From positions 1-34,804 of the forward strand of contig JAKLJY010000089.1 of the NCBI GenBank assembly GCA_023150895.1: a DNA stretch of 34,804 nucleotides, given 5' to 3'. The notes under the pieces were generated by a model, which ran no database searches, was not told where the DNA came from, and worked only from the letters and a program-made list of their open reading frames with translations. Both the position numbers and the translations under genes were made by a program. This DNA is from Myxococcota bacterium (GTDB taxonomy: Bacteria > Myxococcota_A > Bradymonadia > UBA7976 > UBA1532). This document shows, in pieces, positions 13,677 to 21,803 of the stretch (positions are counted from its first letter, which is position 1; every line of letters begins with the position of its first letter).

Positions 13677-14876
13677 TCAGAGCACGATTTCGGACAGTCG
13701 GAAGAGGTGGATGTTGCGCCGTTCGAGGTCCTCGAGCCAAGGGCCCAGGAGGGCCAGCGTCTCCGGGTTGCCGTGCGCGACCACCACGGCCTGACCGTCG
13801 AGCACGAGCGCGGCCTCGACCGCCTTGAACGCGGCCCGGACGTCCTGCCCGGGGAGGTCGAGCGCGTGGGTCCTTGCGGCGGTGCGCACGCCGACCACGC
13901 GGGCCGTCTCCAGGGCGACCGACGCCGGAGACGTCCGGTCGTCGAGGAAGAACAGGCCGCGCCCGCCAATCAGGTGGAGCAGGCTCGCCATGTGCGTGGC
14001 CTGCGTCGTGAACCGCCCGCCGAGGTGGTTGATGACCCCCACGGCGCGGGGCAGGCGGCCGAGCAGGCGGTCCGCCGCGCGCGCCGCCGCCTCCGGCGGG
14101 TCCGCCGTGGTGAGAAAGTCCGGCCCGTCCGCAACGGTCGGGGGCTGGGGCTCGAGGGGCAGATCGACGACGATCTCGCGGCCGGCGTCCGCCAGGCGCG
14201 CCGCCATCGAGGGCGCCGACGGGGCGTTGGGGAGGAACGCGAACGTGACGTGCTCGTCGAGGGCGAGGAGGCGCTCGAGCACCGCCGGCTCCCGCCCGAG
14301 GTCGTCCACCACGAGCGTCAGGCGAGGCCCGGGGGGCCACGCGCGCAGCGCCAGGGCCGGGCGCTGCTGCTGCGCGATCGCCCGGAAGTACGGCCGCCCG
14401 GGCCGGTCGCCGCCGATGTTGCGGCTCACCTGAAACCCCGCCGCCGCCAGGGGCGCTTCCAGCGCGTCGAGGAGCTCGCCGCAGGCGCGGGCAGGCGGGC
14501 AGGGAAACGCCAGCAGCGGGAACGTCTCGCCGGGACTGCGGCCCGCCCCGCGCAAGGGGTAGACGCCGTGCTGCAAGACGGCCGCCGGGACGCTCGGGGC
14601 CAGCAATCCGGAGACGAGCTCCCGCGCGGGGCCCGGATCGGCCACCGGGGCTGGGCCCGTTGAACTGCTCGCCGCGGCCGGCGAGGGGGCACTCCGGCCC
14701 GGGGGCACGGGCTCGGAGCGCAGCCAGGCGTCGAGCGCGAGGGTCACGAGCGCACCCGCGGCGCCGGCCGCCAGCACGGTCCAGATCCGGGGACCACGGG
14801 GCGGAGGGGGCGGGCTCGCGGCCGGACCGACGGGCGGGACGACGACGGTGTCCCCGGAGTTCTCGGGCTCGCTCAC
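13677..14876 (-). CDS. Divergent polysaccharide deacetylase (YibQ family)
   Basis: A 399-residue protein. It has a Pro-rich cytoplasmic tail, one membrane segment at about 31-52, a Ser/Ala/Pro linker, and a NodB-like barrel of the divergent polysaccharide deacetylase (YibQ) family at about 188-399. Visible family blocks are LTLVVDDLG, TFAFLPNAP, VDLPLEPQ, GVINHLGGRFT and LFFLDDRTS. The family is thought to act on an envelope polysaccharide, but its activity is not established. Position supports the call: yibQ follows envC in E. coli too. The GTG start is preceded by AAGGAG five to six bases upstream and overlaps the envC stop (GTGA at 14873-14876), so the two are translationally coupled. Confidence 0.88.
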   Translation of the reverse strand: MSEPENSGDTVVVPPVGPAASPPPPPRGPRIWTVLAAGAAGALVTLALDAWLRSEPVPPGRSAPSPAAASSSTGPAPVADPGPARELVSGLLAPSVPAAVLQHGVYPLRGAGRSPGETFPLLAFPCPPARACGELLDALEAPLAAAGFQVSRNIGGDRPGRPYFRAIAQQQRPALALRAWPPGPRLTLVVDDLGREPAVLERLLALDEHVTFAFLPNAPSAPSMAARLADAGREIVVDLPLEPQPPTVADGPDFLTTADPPEAAARAADRLLGRLPRAVGVINHLGGRFTTQATHMASLLHLIGGRGLFFLDDRTSPASVALETARVVGVRTAARTHALDLPGQDVRAAFKAVEAALVLDGQAVVVAHGNPETLALLGPWLEDLERRNIHLFRLSEIVL

Positions 14877-16054
14877 GGTTCTCCTTGCGGGGGGGGCGGC
14901 GCGGGGCCGGCTTCGGTCTCCGGGCGGGACCGGTGCCGCGGGCGCTTCTTGCGTCCGGTCCCGGCGACCCCCGAGGTGGTGGAGAGCCACTCGGCGGGAT
15001 CGACCGTCCGCTGACCTTCGCGAATTTCGAAGTAGAGCACGGGTCCGCGCAAGGATCCCGTATCGCCGACGAGCCCGATCGGATCGCCGACCGCGACGCG
15101 TTCCCCGACGGGGCGGTCGACGCGGGCGAGGTGACCGTACAACGTATGGAACCCGTCGCCGTGGGCCAGCACCACCAGGTTGCCGAAGCCCTTGTACCAG
15201 TCCGCGTAGGCGACCCGCCCGGCGTAGACCGCCCGCACCGGGGCGCCGACCAGGGCGTCGATCTCCACGCCTTTCCGGAAGATCGCGGTGCCGAGCTCGG
15301 GGTCCTCGGCGCGACCGTACCCCCGCGCAATCGCGCCCGCCGCCGGGTAGGGGAGTCGGCCCCGCTCCGCGGCGAACCCGGTCACGCCGGGCGGCGCGGT
15401 GCGGTCGAAAACGAGCGCGGCGGCGGCGGCCTCCTGCTCGCCGACCATCCGGCGCAGGGCGTCCCGTTCGTGTCGCAAGGCCGCGAGCACCGCCATGCGC
15501 GTCCGTCGTTCGTCCTCGAGGCTCGCGCGCTGTCGTTCGAGGGCCGCCCGGTCCCGCTCGATGGTGGCCGCAATGCTCCGCTGCTCCGCGGCGAGGGCCT
15601 CCACGGTCGTCTGGGCCGACCGCAGGTCGCGCAGGAGGCGGGCGTCGTTCTCGAGGACGCGCCGCAGGTACTCGCGCCGGTGGACGATCTCCGTCGGATC
15701 ATGGGCCCCGAGCAGGATGCGGGCATAGGCGGCCTCGTCGAGGCGCGCGCGGGCCCTCAGGCGCTGCTGAACCAGGGCTCGGCGCTGGCTCATGGAAGCG
15801 GTGATCTCGGCGCGCTCCTCTTCGATCCCGGCGATCCGGGTCTCCCGTGCGGCGAGCCGCTGTTCCAGCGCGTGCGCTTCGAGCGTGAGCTGCGCGATCA
15901 GGCGGTCGAGGGCGTCGACGCGATCGAGGACCGAAGTTTCCTTCGAGAACGCCGCCCGGGCCCGCGCGACCGCTTCGGCGTCGGGGGTCGGCGGCGCCGC
16001 GGGCGGCGCGACGCCGGTGAGCAGCGCCACGACGAGGAGCCCCGGGCCGATCAC
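14873..16054 (-). CDS. envC: EnvC-like murein hydrolase activator (coiled coil plus degenerate LytM)
   Basis: A 393-residue periplasmic protein. It has a signal peptide at about 1-20, a long coiled coil at about 35-235 rich in Arg/Glu/Ala, and a LytM/M23 domain at about 245-365. Canonical zinc ligands are partly lost: where HxxxD is expected the sequence is FRKGVEID, and the final HxH block reads PVLYFEIR, as in E. coli EnvC (PSLYFEIR, from memory). [13 protein letters not shown] block is kept. This pattern fits an amidase activator rather than an endopeptidase. It follows ftsE and ftsX directly, and in E. coli FtsEX binds the EnvC coiled coil to switch on AmiA/AmiB at the septum. The GTG at 16054 has GGAGG six bases upstream and overlaps the ftsX stop. 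Confidence 0.9.
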   Translation of the reverse strand: MIGPGLLVVALLTGVAPPAAPPTPDAEAVARARAAFSKETSVLDRVDALDRLIAQLTLEAHALEQRLAARETRIAGIEEERAEITASMSQRRALVQQRLRARARLDEAAYARILLGAHDPTEIVHRREYLRRVLENDARLLRDLRSAQTTVEALAAEQRSIAATIERDRAALERQRASLEDERRTRMAVLAALRHERDALRRMVGEQEAAAAALVFDRTAPPGVTGFAAERGRLPYPAAGAIARGYGRAEDPELGTAIFRKGVEIDALVGAPVRAVYAGRVAYADWYKGFGNLVVLAHGDGFHTLYGHLARVDRPVGERVAVGDPIGLVGDTGSLRGPVLYFEIREGQRTVDPAEWLSTTSGVAGTGRKKRPRHRSRPETEAGPAPPPPQGEP

Positions 16055-16980
16055 GGTCCGCCTCCCCGTTGCCGCAGAAAGCCGCCCACGGAGACGTGGC
16101 TCGCCAGGACCCCGACGAGGCTTGCCCCGACGGCCAGCGCGGCGGTCGCGCGCAGCGGCAGAAACTCGAACGGCAGCCGCCCCAGGTCGAGCCGGATGGC
16201 CGGGTCCCCTTCGGGCACCAGGAGTCGCCACGCGATGTAGAGCAGCCCCGTCGCCAGACCGGCGCCCAGCAACCCCTGGAAGGCGCCCTCCAGGTAGAAG
16301 GGCGCCCGGATGAAGCCCTCCGTCGCGCCGACGAGGTGCATGATCTCGATCTCCTCGCGGCGGGCGAACAAGGCCAGGCGGACGGTGTTCGAGACGATGA
16401 AGACGACGGCGAGCGCCACGAGGCCGGTCACGACGAGACCCGCCAGACGGAGGATGTCTCGAAGACCGCGGAGCCTGAGCAGGATGTCCTGCCCGTAGGC
16501 GATGTCGTCGACGGCGTTGGTCTCCGGCAGTGCGCGCAGGCGCTCGGCGAGTGCCGCGAGGGTGGCCTCCGTCCGGTGCTCCGGCCAGAGGACGACCTCG
16601 AGGGACGCCGGCATCAGCTCGGGGCCGATGCCTTCGACCAGCGCGGCGTCGCCCCCGAGCTCGGCCTTGAACTCGGCGAGGGCCTCCTCGGGCGTTCGGA
16701 CCGTGAGGGCGGCGACCTCCGGCCAGGCGGCAATCGCCTTCTGCAGGCGTTCGCGGTCCGCGGCAGGCACGCCTTCGTTCAGGAAGGCCACCAGGCGCAC
16801 CTGCTGACCCCAGGCCTGCGAGAGGTGGTCCACGTTGCCGAGCACCATCAGGAACGCCCCGAGGACCATCAGCGACAAGCCGATGGTGCTCACGGCCACC
16901 AACTGCACCCACGGCGCTTGTCGCATCGAACCGGTGGCCTGCCGCAGAAAGTACCGCAGGCGCAGGAGCGCGGCGATCAC
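16051..16980 (-). CDS. ftsX: Cell division protein FtsX (permease of FtsEX)
   Basis: A 309-residue membrane protein of the usual length. It has one N-terminal membrane helix (about 28-50, [18 protein letters not shown]), a periplasmic domain with [19 protein letters not shown] typical of FtsX, and three C-terminal helices including the conserved block between them ([22 protein letters not shown]). FtsX carries no transport substrate; it passes the ATPase state of FtsE to the periplasmic EnvC. The GTG start overlaps the ftsE stop (16977-16980) and its own stop overlaps the envC start, so ftsE, ftsX and envC are coupled. Confidence 0.96.
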   Translation of the reverse strand: MIAALLRLRYFLRQATGSMRQAPWVQLVAVSTIGLSLMVLGAFLMVLGNVDHLSQAWGQQVRLVAFLNEGVPAADRERLQKAIAAWPEVAALTVRTPEEALAEFKAELGGDAALVEGIGPELMPASLEVVLWPEHRTEATLAALAERLRALPETNAVDDIAYGQDILLRLRGLRDILRLAGLVVTGLVALAVVFIVSNTVRLALFARREEIEIMHLVGATEGFIRAPFYLEGAFQGLLGAGLATGLLYIAWRLLVPEGDPAIRLDLGRLPFEFLPLRATAALAVGASLVGVLASHVSVGGFLRQRGGGP

Positions 16981-17723
16981 CGGGCGTCCTCCACGACGCG
17001 CCCGCGCGTCAGCATCACGCGCCGCCGGGGGAACGTCTGCAGAATGAGCGGGTCGTGCGTCGCGACGACGACGGTCGTCCCGCGGCCGTTGACCTCGGCG
17101 AGCAGAGTCATGATCTCGAACGTCAGCGCCGGATCGAGGTTGCCCGTCGGTTCGTCCGCGAGGAGCAACATCGGCTCGTTGACGAGCGCCCGCGCGATCG
17201 CCACGCGCTGCTGTTCGCCACCCGACAGTCTCGACGGCAGGCTCGACAGCTTGTCGCCGAGCCCCACCTGGCGGAGCACGATCGTGACGCGGCGCTTGAT
17301 CTCGCGCGGGGGGCGACCGAGGACCTCCATCGCGAACGCGACGTTGTCGAAGACCGACCGGTTGTGGAGCAGCTTGAAGTCCTGAAAGATCACCCCGATG
17401 TTGCGGCGCAACAGTGGGATGCCGCTGCTGCGCATGCGGTGGATGTTGCGCCCGGCGACGATGATCTGCCCGCGCGTCGGGGTCTCGGCGCAGAAGAGGA
17501 GCTTCAGCAGCGTCGTCTTCCCCGCGCCCGAGGGGCCGGTCAGGAAGACGAACTCGCCCTTGTCGATGCGCAGCGTCACGTCGTCGAGTGCGCGGTGGTC
17601 GCGGCCGTAGGCCTTGGTGACGTGAAACAGCTGAATGAGGGCGTCGTGGGGTCGGTCCTCGGCCCGTTCTTCCGGTGCGCCGCCCGGCCCCGCCGTGCCG
17701 ACGCGTTCGACGACCGGCGTCAC
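16977..17723 (-). CDS. ftsE: Cell division ATP-binding protein FtsE
   Basis: A 248-residue ABC ATPase. Walker A is GPSGAGKT (63-70), the Q-loop is [18 protein letters not shown] (around Gln114), the signature is LSGGEQQR (166-173), Walker B is LLLADE (186-191) and the switch His is His223. The [10 protein letters not shown] segment after the Q-loop is characteristic of FtsE. Compared with E. coli FtsE there is an extra N-terminal stretch of about 28 residues, low in complexity, before [11 protein letters not shown]. No start codon exists nearer the conserved domain, and the GTG at 17723 overlaps the upstream gene's stop (GTGA), so the extension is probably real. Confidence 0.96.
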   Translation of the reverse strand: MTPVVERVGTAGPGGAPEERAEDRPHDALIQLFHVTKAYGRDHRALDDVTLRIDKGEFVFLTGPSGAGKTTLLKLLFCAETPTRGQIIVAGRNIHRMRSSGIPLLRRNIGVIFQDFKLLHNRSVFDNVAFAMEVLGRPPREIKRRVTIVLRQVGLGDKLSSLPSRLSGGEQQRVAIARALVNEPMLLLADEPTGNLDPALTFEIMTLLAEVNGRGTTVVVATHDPLILQTFPRRRVMLTRGRVVEDAR

Positions 17724-18490
17724 GGCTCGTCCACGTCTTCCAGGAGCCAGGCCAGGATGACGTCGTCGAAGCGGGTTTCGGCGACCAGATCGGTCGGAAA
17801 CTCGACGTTGGCGCGGGGCGCCCGGACGGGCGTCGCGGCGCGCGGGAGCATGGTCGGGAACGTCGTGCGATCGATGGGCGCGGTGGCGGCGCGCGGGGCC
17901 ATCGGTTCGTCGATCACGCTGACGAGCTCGACCGACTCCAGATCGGGGACGGCGGGGTCGTTGCCCGCGTCGAGGCCGTCCGGGGCCTCGTTGACGCTCT
18001 CCACGATGTCCGAGGCGTCGAGGACCTCGTCGACGTCCACGGTGGCCATGGGATCGGGGAGCTCGGTGCCCGGCGCCGGGCGGACCAGCAGATCCGTGCG
18101 CTCGTCGCCGAACGCCGGCGGGACGGCCGCCGGGGCGCCGGTCGCGACGGCGGGGGCCCCGGGGATGACCGGGCCCTGATTGCCCGTCCTGCGGGCGAGC
18201 GGAATCTCGGAGACGCCCTTCTTCTGCGGTCGGCGGGCCAACTCGTCGAACTCGCCGGCCAGAAGACTCCGGTGCATGGCCTTCAGCTCGGCCCGCATCA
18301 GGTCCCGGACGTGTTCGGCCAGATCGGGGCGCCCGACGGCGTCGGTGTACTCCAGCCGGCGTGACCCCAGGATCGTCCCGAAGATGAACAGGTGCGTCAT
18401 GATCACGGGGTTGGCCGGCCCCGAGTCCTCGGTCTGGATGTGGAACGTCTTGCCCTTGTGTTTGATGTCGAGGTTGAAGCCGGGGATCAC
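17720..18490 (-). CDS. Conserved unknown protein heading the ftsEX operon
   Basis: A 256-residue protein of unknown function. The first 75 residues look like a compact domain (FNLDIKHKGKTFHIQTED, PVIMTHLFIFGTILGS) of a type I have seen in deltaproteobacterial proteins of unknown role, judged from memory. Residues about 85-235 are Pro/Ala/Asp-rich and probably disordered. A short conserved-looking C-terminus ([17 protein letters not shown]) ends the chain. There is no signal peptide or membrane segment, so it should be cytoplasmic. The GTG start has AGGAG six bases upstream. The stop overlaps the ftsE start, which strongly suggests coupled expression and a possible role with FtsEX. murI lies 34 bp upstream on the same strand. 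Confidence 0.7.
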   Translation of the reverse strand: MIPGFNLDIKHKGKTFHIQTEDSGPANPVIMTHLFIFGTILGSRRLEYTDAVGRPDLAEHVRDLMRAELKAMHRSLLAGEFDELARRPQKKGVSEIPLARRTGNQGPVIPGAPAVATGAPAAVPPAFGDERTDLLVRPAPGTELPDPMATVDVDEVLDASDIVESVNEAPDGLDAGNDPAVPDLESVELVSVIDEPMAPRAATAPIDRTTFPTMLPRAATPVRAPRANVEFPTDLVAETRFDDVILAWLLEDVDEP

Positions 18491-18524
18491 GGGGCACTCC
18501 TGGCGGGCGGGCGCGCGGGCGTCG

Positions 18525-19346
18525 TCAGAGGGGGGAGACCATCACGTCGACGTGTTCCATCGGGGGCAGCGACTCGCCCCAGAACCGGGCCGCGACGTCG
18601 CCGGCCCGTTCGGGGGCGTCCGTCACGCAGAAGCGCCGCCCCCCGGACGCCGACGGGTCCCGCGCGAGGCGGGTCCGGACGAGCAGGGCCTCGACGTCGC
18701 GGGCGACGGCGTGCGCCGAGTCGACGAGCGCGACCGGGTGTCCGGTGATCTCCGTGGCGATCCGACCGATGGTCTCCCGCAGGAGGGGATAGTGCGTGCA
18801 CCCGAGGATGACGGTGTCGACCCCGCTGCCCTTCAGCGGCGCGAGGTATTCCCGGGCGACCATGGCCGTCACGGGATGGTCGACCCACCCCTCTTCGACG
18901 AGGGGCACGAACAGCGGACAGGCGATGGGCAGCACTTCCCGGTCGGGCGCGTGCTCGTGGATGGCCTGCACGTATGCGCCGGAACGAATCGTCCCCGGCG
19001 TGCCGAGCACCGCGATGGGGCCTCCGGAGGACACCTCGAGGGCTGCGCGGGCGCCCGGTCGGATGACCCCGATGACGGGCACGTCGCCGCCGTCGGTGAG
19101 GCCGTCGAGGCCCTGCGCCGAGACCGTGTTGCAGGCCACGACGACCATCTTGACGCCCTGCTTGCGCAGAAAGGCCACGTTGTTGCGCGCGTACCGGACG
19201 ATGGTGGCCGGCGAGCGGGTGCCGTAGGGGACGCGGGCCGTGTCGCCCAGATAGACGAGGTCCTCGTGGGGCAGGCGCTCGCGCAGGGCGGCGGCGACCG
19301 TGAGGCCGCCCAATCCGGAGTCGAAGATGCCGATGGGCGCGTTCAT
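18525..19346 (-). CDS. murI: Glutamate racemase
   Basis: A 273-residue cytoplasmic enzyme that makes D-glutamate for the peptidoglycan stem peptide. It begins with the substrate block IGIFDSGLGGLT (Asp9, Ser10) and has PYGTRS at 40-45. The two catalytic cysteines are both present, Cys72 in VACNT and Cys183 in GCTHYP. The length is normal. The ATG is the only good start. The gene precedes the unknown/ftsE/ftsX/envC group by 34 bp, so it may share its transcript, which would tie precursor supply to septal hydrolysis. Confidence 0.97.
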   Translation of the reverse strand: MNAPIGIFDSGLGGLTVAAALRERLPHEDLVYLGDTARVPYGTRSPATIVRYARNNVAFLRKQGVKMVVVACNTVSAQGLDGLTDGGDVPVIGVIRPGARAALEVSSGGPIAVLGTPGTIRSGAYVQAIHEHAPDREVLPIACPLFVPLVEEGWVDHPVTAMVAREYLAPLKGSGVDTVILGCTHYPLLRETIGRIATEITGHPVALVDSAHAVARDVEALLVRTRLARDPSASGGRRFCVTDAPERAGDVAARFWGESLPPMEHVDVMVSPL

Positions 19347-19400
19347 GCGCCCGGAACCTATCGGCCGCGGGCGTGGGCGTCAACGCGCACGGCGGGGCAG

Positions 19401-19418
19401 GAGACCCGCGCGGGCCTC
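19401..19418 (-). terminator. Hairpin at the end of the Ig-like lipoprotein gene
   Basis: On the minus strand GAGGCCC, loop GCGC, GGGTCTC forms seven pairs including one G-U. The 5' arm overlaps the TGA stop (19417-19419). There is no T tract. It could separate the lipoprotein transcript from murI, which starts 70 bp downstream. Confidence 0.35.
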
Positions 19419-21651
19419 AGGGCATCTCGGCGCACCAGGTCCGGAACAGGCGGTCGGTGACGGGCTGACCGAGGCCGTTCTGGTACGTGACGTCGATGGA
19501 CATGATGCCGGTCACGATCAGGGGCACGTCCTCGACGCCCTCCGGCGGCAGCGCGACGGTCAGGGTGAAGGACTCTTTGTGGCCGTAAGGCTCCTCGGGA
19601 AGATCGAAGTAGCAGCTCCTGGAGGTGATCGGGAGCGTGATCGAGGTCGCGTTGGACTCGAGAATCAGGGGGGCGCCGAACTGTGGATTGTTCGACCGGG
19701 CGTTCACGGTGATCGACGCGACATCTCGCGAGGCGAGGCAGTTGAGGTTGTCGTCGAGCGCCCGCAGATCGAACACGACGGGGCCGGGCGCGGAGAACGA
19801 GAAGTGGACGGGCTCGTCTTCGCACCCACCACTCGGCACCAGGGAGCAGTCACGGCCCACGCAGCCGTTGCGGCTGCAGCCCGGCGTGCCGACGTCGCAC
19901 GCCCTGGGGGCGAACGTGGAGACATCGTCATTGAAGTGGCCGGTCCAGAGGACGGTCGTCGAGCGCCAGATGACCGTGTTGGCATCCCAGTCTTCGTTCG
20001 GGGGATCGTACTCGCCGTCGTTGTCGACGTCGTCGAACGACTCCGCGGCGTCCCAGACGTTGTTGTCGTTGGCGTCGACGAAGGGCTCGCCCACGTCGTC
20101 GCCCGGGCCGAGATCGTCTACGCCGAAGGTGTACTGGTGGTCCCCGTCCCGGTCGACGAAGCCCTCCTCGCCGCGCGTCGAGGCCACGACGCGCACCAGG
20201 CCGTCGCGCGGGTTCATCAGCACGGTGCTGCCCGGGGGCGTGTAACTCGGCTCGGTGAAGACGTCCGAGTACGGGACGGGCGTCACGTTGAGGGGGTTGG
20301 GCTCGGTGACGAGCAGGTTCGTCTGTCCGCGGCCGCTGTCGTCTGCGGCGACGACCGCGTTGACGGAGCCGGCCTCGGTCGTGAAGCGAACCGGCGTGCC
20401 GGCGGGGATGCGGTTGCGGAGGCGGTCGGCGAGCGCGAACCCGCAGGTGGTGCCGTCGTGGATGCCGATGAGCCAGCGATCGCCGTCGGGCGGCGAACCC
20501 GCCGGGTCGAAGACGCGGTGGGTGAACCCCGTGAAGATGCCGGGGCTGCAGACGAAGTTGAACTCCGTCAGGCTCGGCAGACCGGAGCTGATCGAGATCG
20601 CCGGGCTGTTTTCGACCTCTTCGTCGAACTCGCCCTCTTCGTCCGACGGGAACAGGGCCGTCGCGCGGACGGTGACCTGCCCGGGGGTGTTGCCGGCCTG
20701 AACGAGCGTACGAACGAGGCCGTCCGGCCCGGAGATGCTGAATCGGGGGTTCAGGTTGACGTCATTGATGCCGAGCTTCTCGAATTCGACGCGGATGCCG
20801 GGGCGCTCGATGCCGTTCTCCGTAACCTTGAACGTCAGCATCGTCTCCGTGAGCTGACCGGGCAGGGCGAGATCGCGGACGTGGAGCTGAAGCTGCGCGA
20901 GCTCCTGCGGCGAGTCGAAGTCGAGGCGGAACACGCTCGGCGGCCGCTCCACGTCGGGGGCGAGCATGTCGATGCGGGCGTCCGTCGAGCCGTCGAGACG
21001 CTCCGCGTCCGGGGGCATGACGTCGGGCAATTCGGCGTCGGGGAGGACCGCGTCGATCGCGGCGTCGGGCACGGCCGCGTCCTGCGGTCCGCAGATGCCC
21101 TGGCAGTCGCAGTACCACTTGGCGTGCTCGATGCACCGGACCGGGAAGCCCTGCGCCGCCGGCATGACGATCGCGCTTCCGGTGGGCTCGTACTTCTTCA
21201 CGCCGGCGAAGATGTAGTGCGTCCCCGCTTTGGTGCAGAAGAAGCTGTCGGCCGGCCCGCTCGAGTTGAGCGGCATGTCGGCCGTCGTCGAAGAGCCGGT
21301 CGGGTCGTCCTCCGAGACCGTCGAGAAGAAGCTGCCGCCGTCGCCGCCGGGTTTGCCGTTCTTGCCGACGTACAGGAAGACCTGCGTGCCATTCGCCAGA
21401 TCGAACGAGTCCCGGGTCGGATCGGAACCCGAGACCGTCACCGTCGCGCGCTCCATCGAGAGCGAGAGCAGCTCGTCCCGTGTCGCGACGGGCAGGGTGT
21501 TCTGGTCGCAGGCGCTGTTGACGCGCACCTTCAGCGAGGGATCACCCGTCCCGGGTGAGGTCGCCGCGTCCTCGGAGCAGCCGCTCGCGCCGAGACCGAC
21601 GAGCAGGAGACCGGCGGCGACAATCCACAGTGGAGCACCCGTGCGGCGCAT
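19417..21651 (-). CDS. Large surface lipoprotein with Ig-like segments
   Basis: A 744-residue lipoprotein of unknown function. The signal peptide ends in lipobox GASGC (Cys25), followed by Ser-Glu-Asp. Residues about 40-190 form a first domain with Cys pairs (WYCDCQGICG near its end). Residues about 193-240 are an Asp/Pro/Ala linker of the kind common in myxobacterial lipoproteins. Beyond that the sequence is beta-rich and resembles bacterial Ig-like or filamin-type modules (NLNPRFSISGPDGLVRTLV, ASTRGEEGFVDRDGDHQY). An acidic calcium-type stretch (DANDNNVWDAAESFDDVDND) lies at about residues 532-551, and a cysteine cluster is near 590-620. The ATG has GGAGG five bases upstream and a good promoter lies behind it. 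Probably exported to the outer membrane or surface. Confidence 0.8.
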   Translation of the reverse strand: MRRTGAPLWIVAAGLLLVGLGASGCSEDAATSPGTGDPSLKVRVNSACDQNTLPVATRDELLSLSMERATVTVSGSDPTRDSFDLANGTQVFLYVGKNGKPGGDGGSFFSTVSEDDPTGSSTTADMPLNSSGPADSFFCTKAGTHYIFAGVKKYEPTGSAIVMPAAQGFPVRCIEHAKWYCDCQGICGPQDAAVPDAAIDAVLPDAELPDVMPPDAERLDGSTDARIDMLAPDVERPPSVFRLDFDSPQELAQLQLHVRDLALPGQLTETMLTFKVTENGIERPGIRVEFEKLGINDVNLNPRFSISGPDGLVRTLVQAGNTPGQVTVRATALFPSDEEGEFDEEVENSPAISISSGLPSLTEFNFVCSPGIFTGFTHRVFDPAGSPPDGDRWLIGIHDGTTCGFALADRLRNRIPAGTPVRFTTEAGSVNAVVAADDSGRGQTNLLVTEPNPLNVTPVPYSDVFTEPSYTPPGSTVLMNPRDGLVRVVASTRGEEGFVDRDGDHQYTFGVDDLGPGDDVGEPFVDANDNNVWDAAESFDDVDNDGEYDPPNEDWDANTVIWRSTTVLWTGHFNDDVSTFAPRACDVGTPGCSRNGCVGRDCSLVPSGGCEDEPVHFSFSAPGPVVFDLRALDDNLNCLASRDVASITVNARSNNPQFGAPLILESNATSITLPITSRSCYFDLPEEPYGHKESFTLTVALPPEGVEDVPLIVTGIMSIDVTYQNGLGQPVTDRLFRTWCAEMP

Positions 21652-21696
21652 TGCTTCCTCCGAACCACGACACGAGCCGAATCCTTGGCTCTCGCA

Positions 21697-21726
21697 AACC
21701 TAACGATGGGTCGAGAAGAGTGTCAA
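21697..21726 (-). promoter_or_regulatory. Sigma70-type promoter for the Ig-like lipoprotein gene
   Basis: On the minus strand a perfect -35 TTGACA (21726-21721) is followed after 18 bases by TAGGTT (21702-21697; three of six -10 matches). It lies 46 bp before the lipoprotein ATG and back to back with the promoter of the FadL-like gene. Confidence 0.5.
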
Positions 21727-21749
21727 CCTTTGAACCCGGGCGGGCCCGA

Positions 21750-21777
21750 TTGACGTGCGAGGGCCGAGTGGTATCGT
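21750..21777 (+). promoter_or_regulatory. Sigma70-type promoter for the FadL-like/mfd/surA operon
   Basis: TTGACG (21750-21755), 16-base spacer, TATCGT (21772-21777; four of six). A start point near 21784 would leave a leader of about 20 bases before the ATG at 21804, with GGAGG inside it. No other promoter is evident before mfd. Confidence 0.45.
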
Positions 21778-21803
21778 GCGCGACCCGCCACCCGGAGGTC
21801 CCC

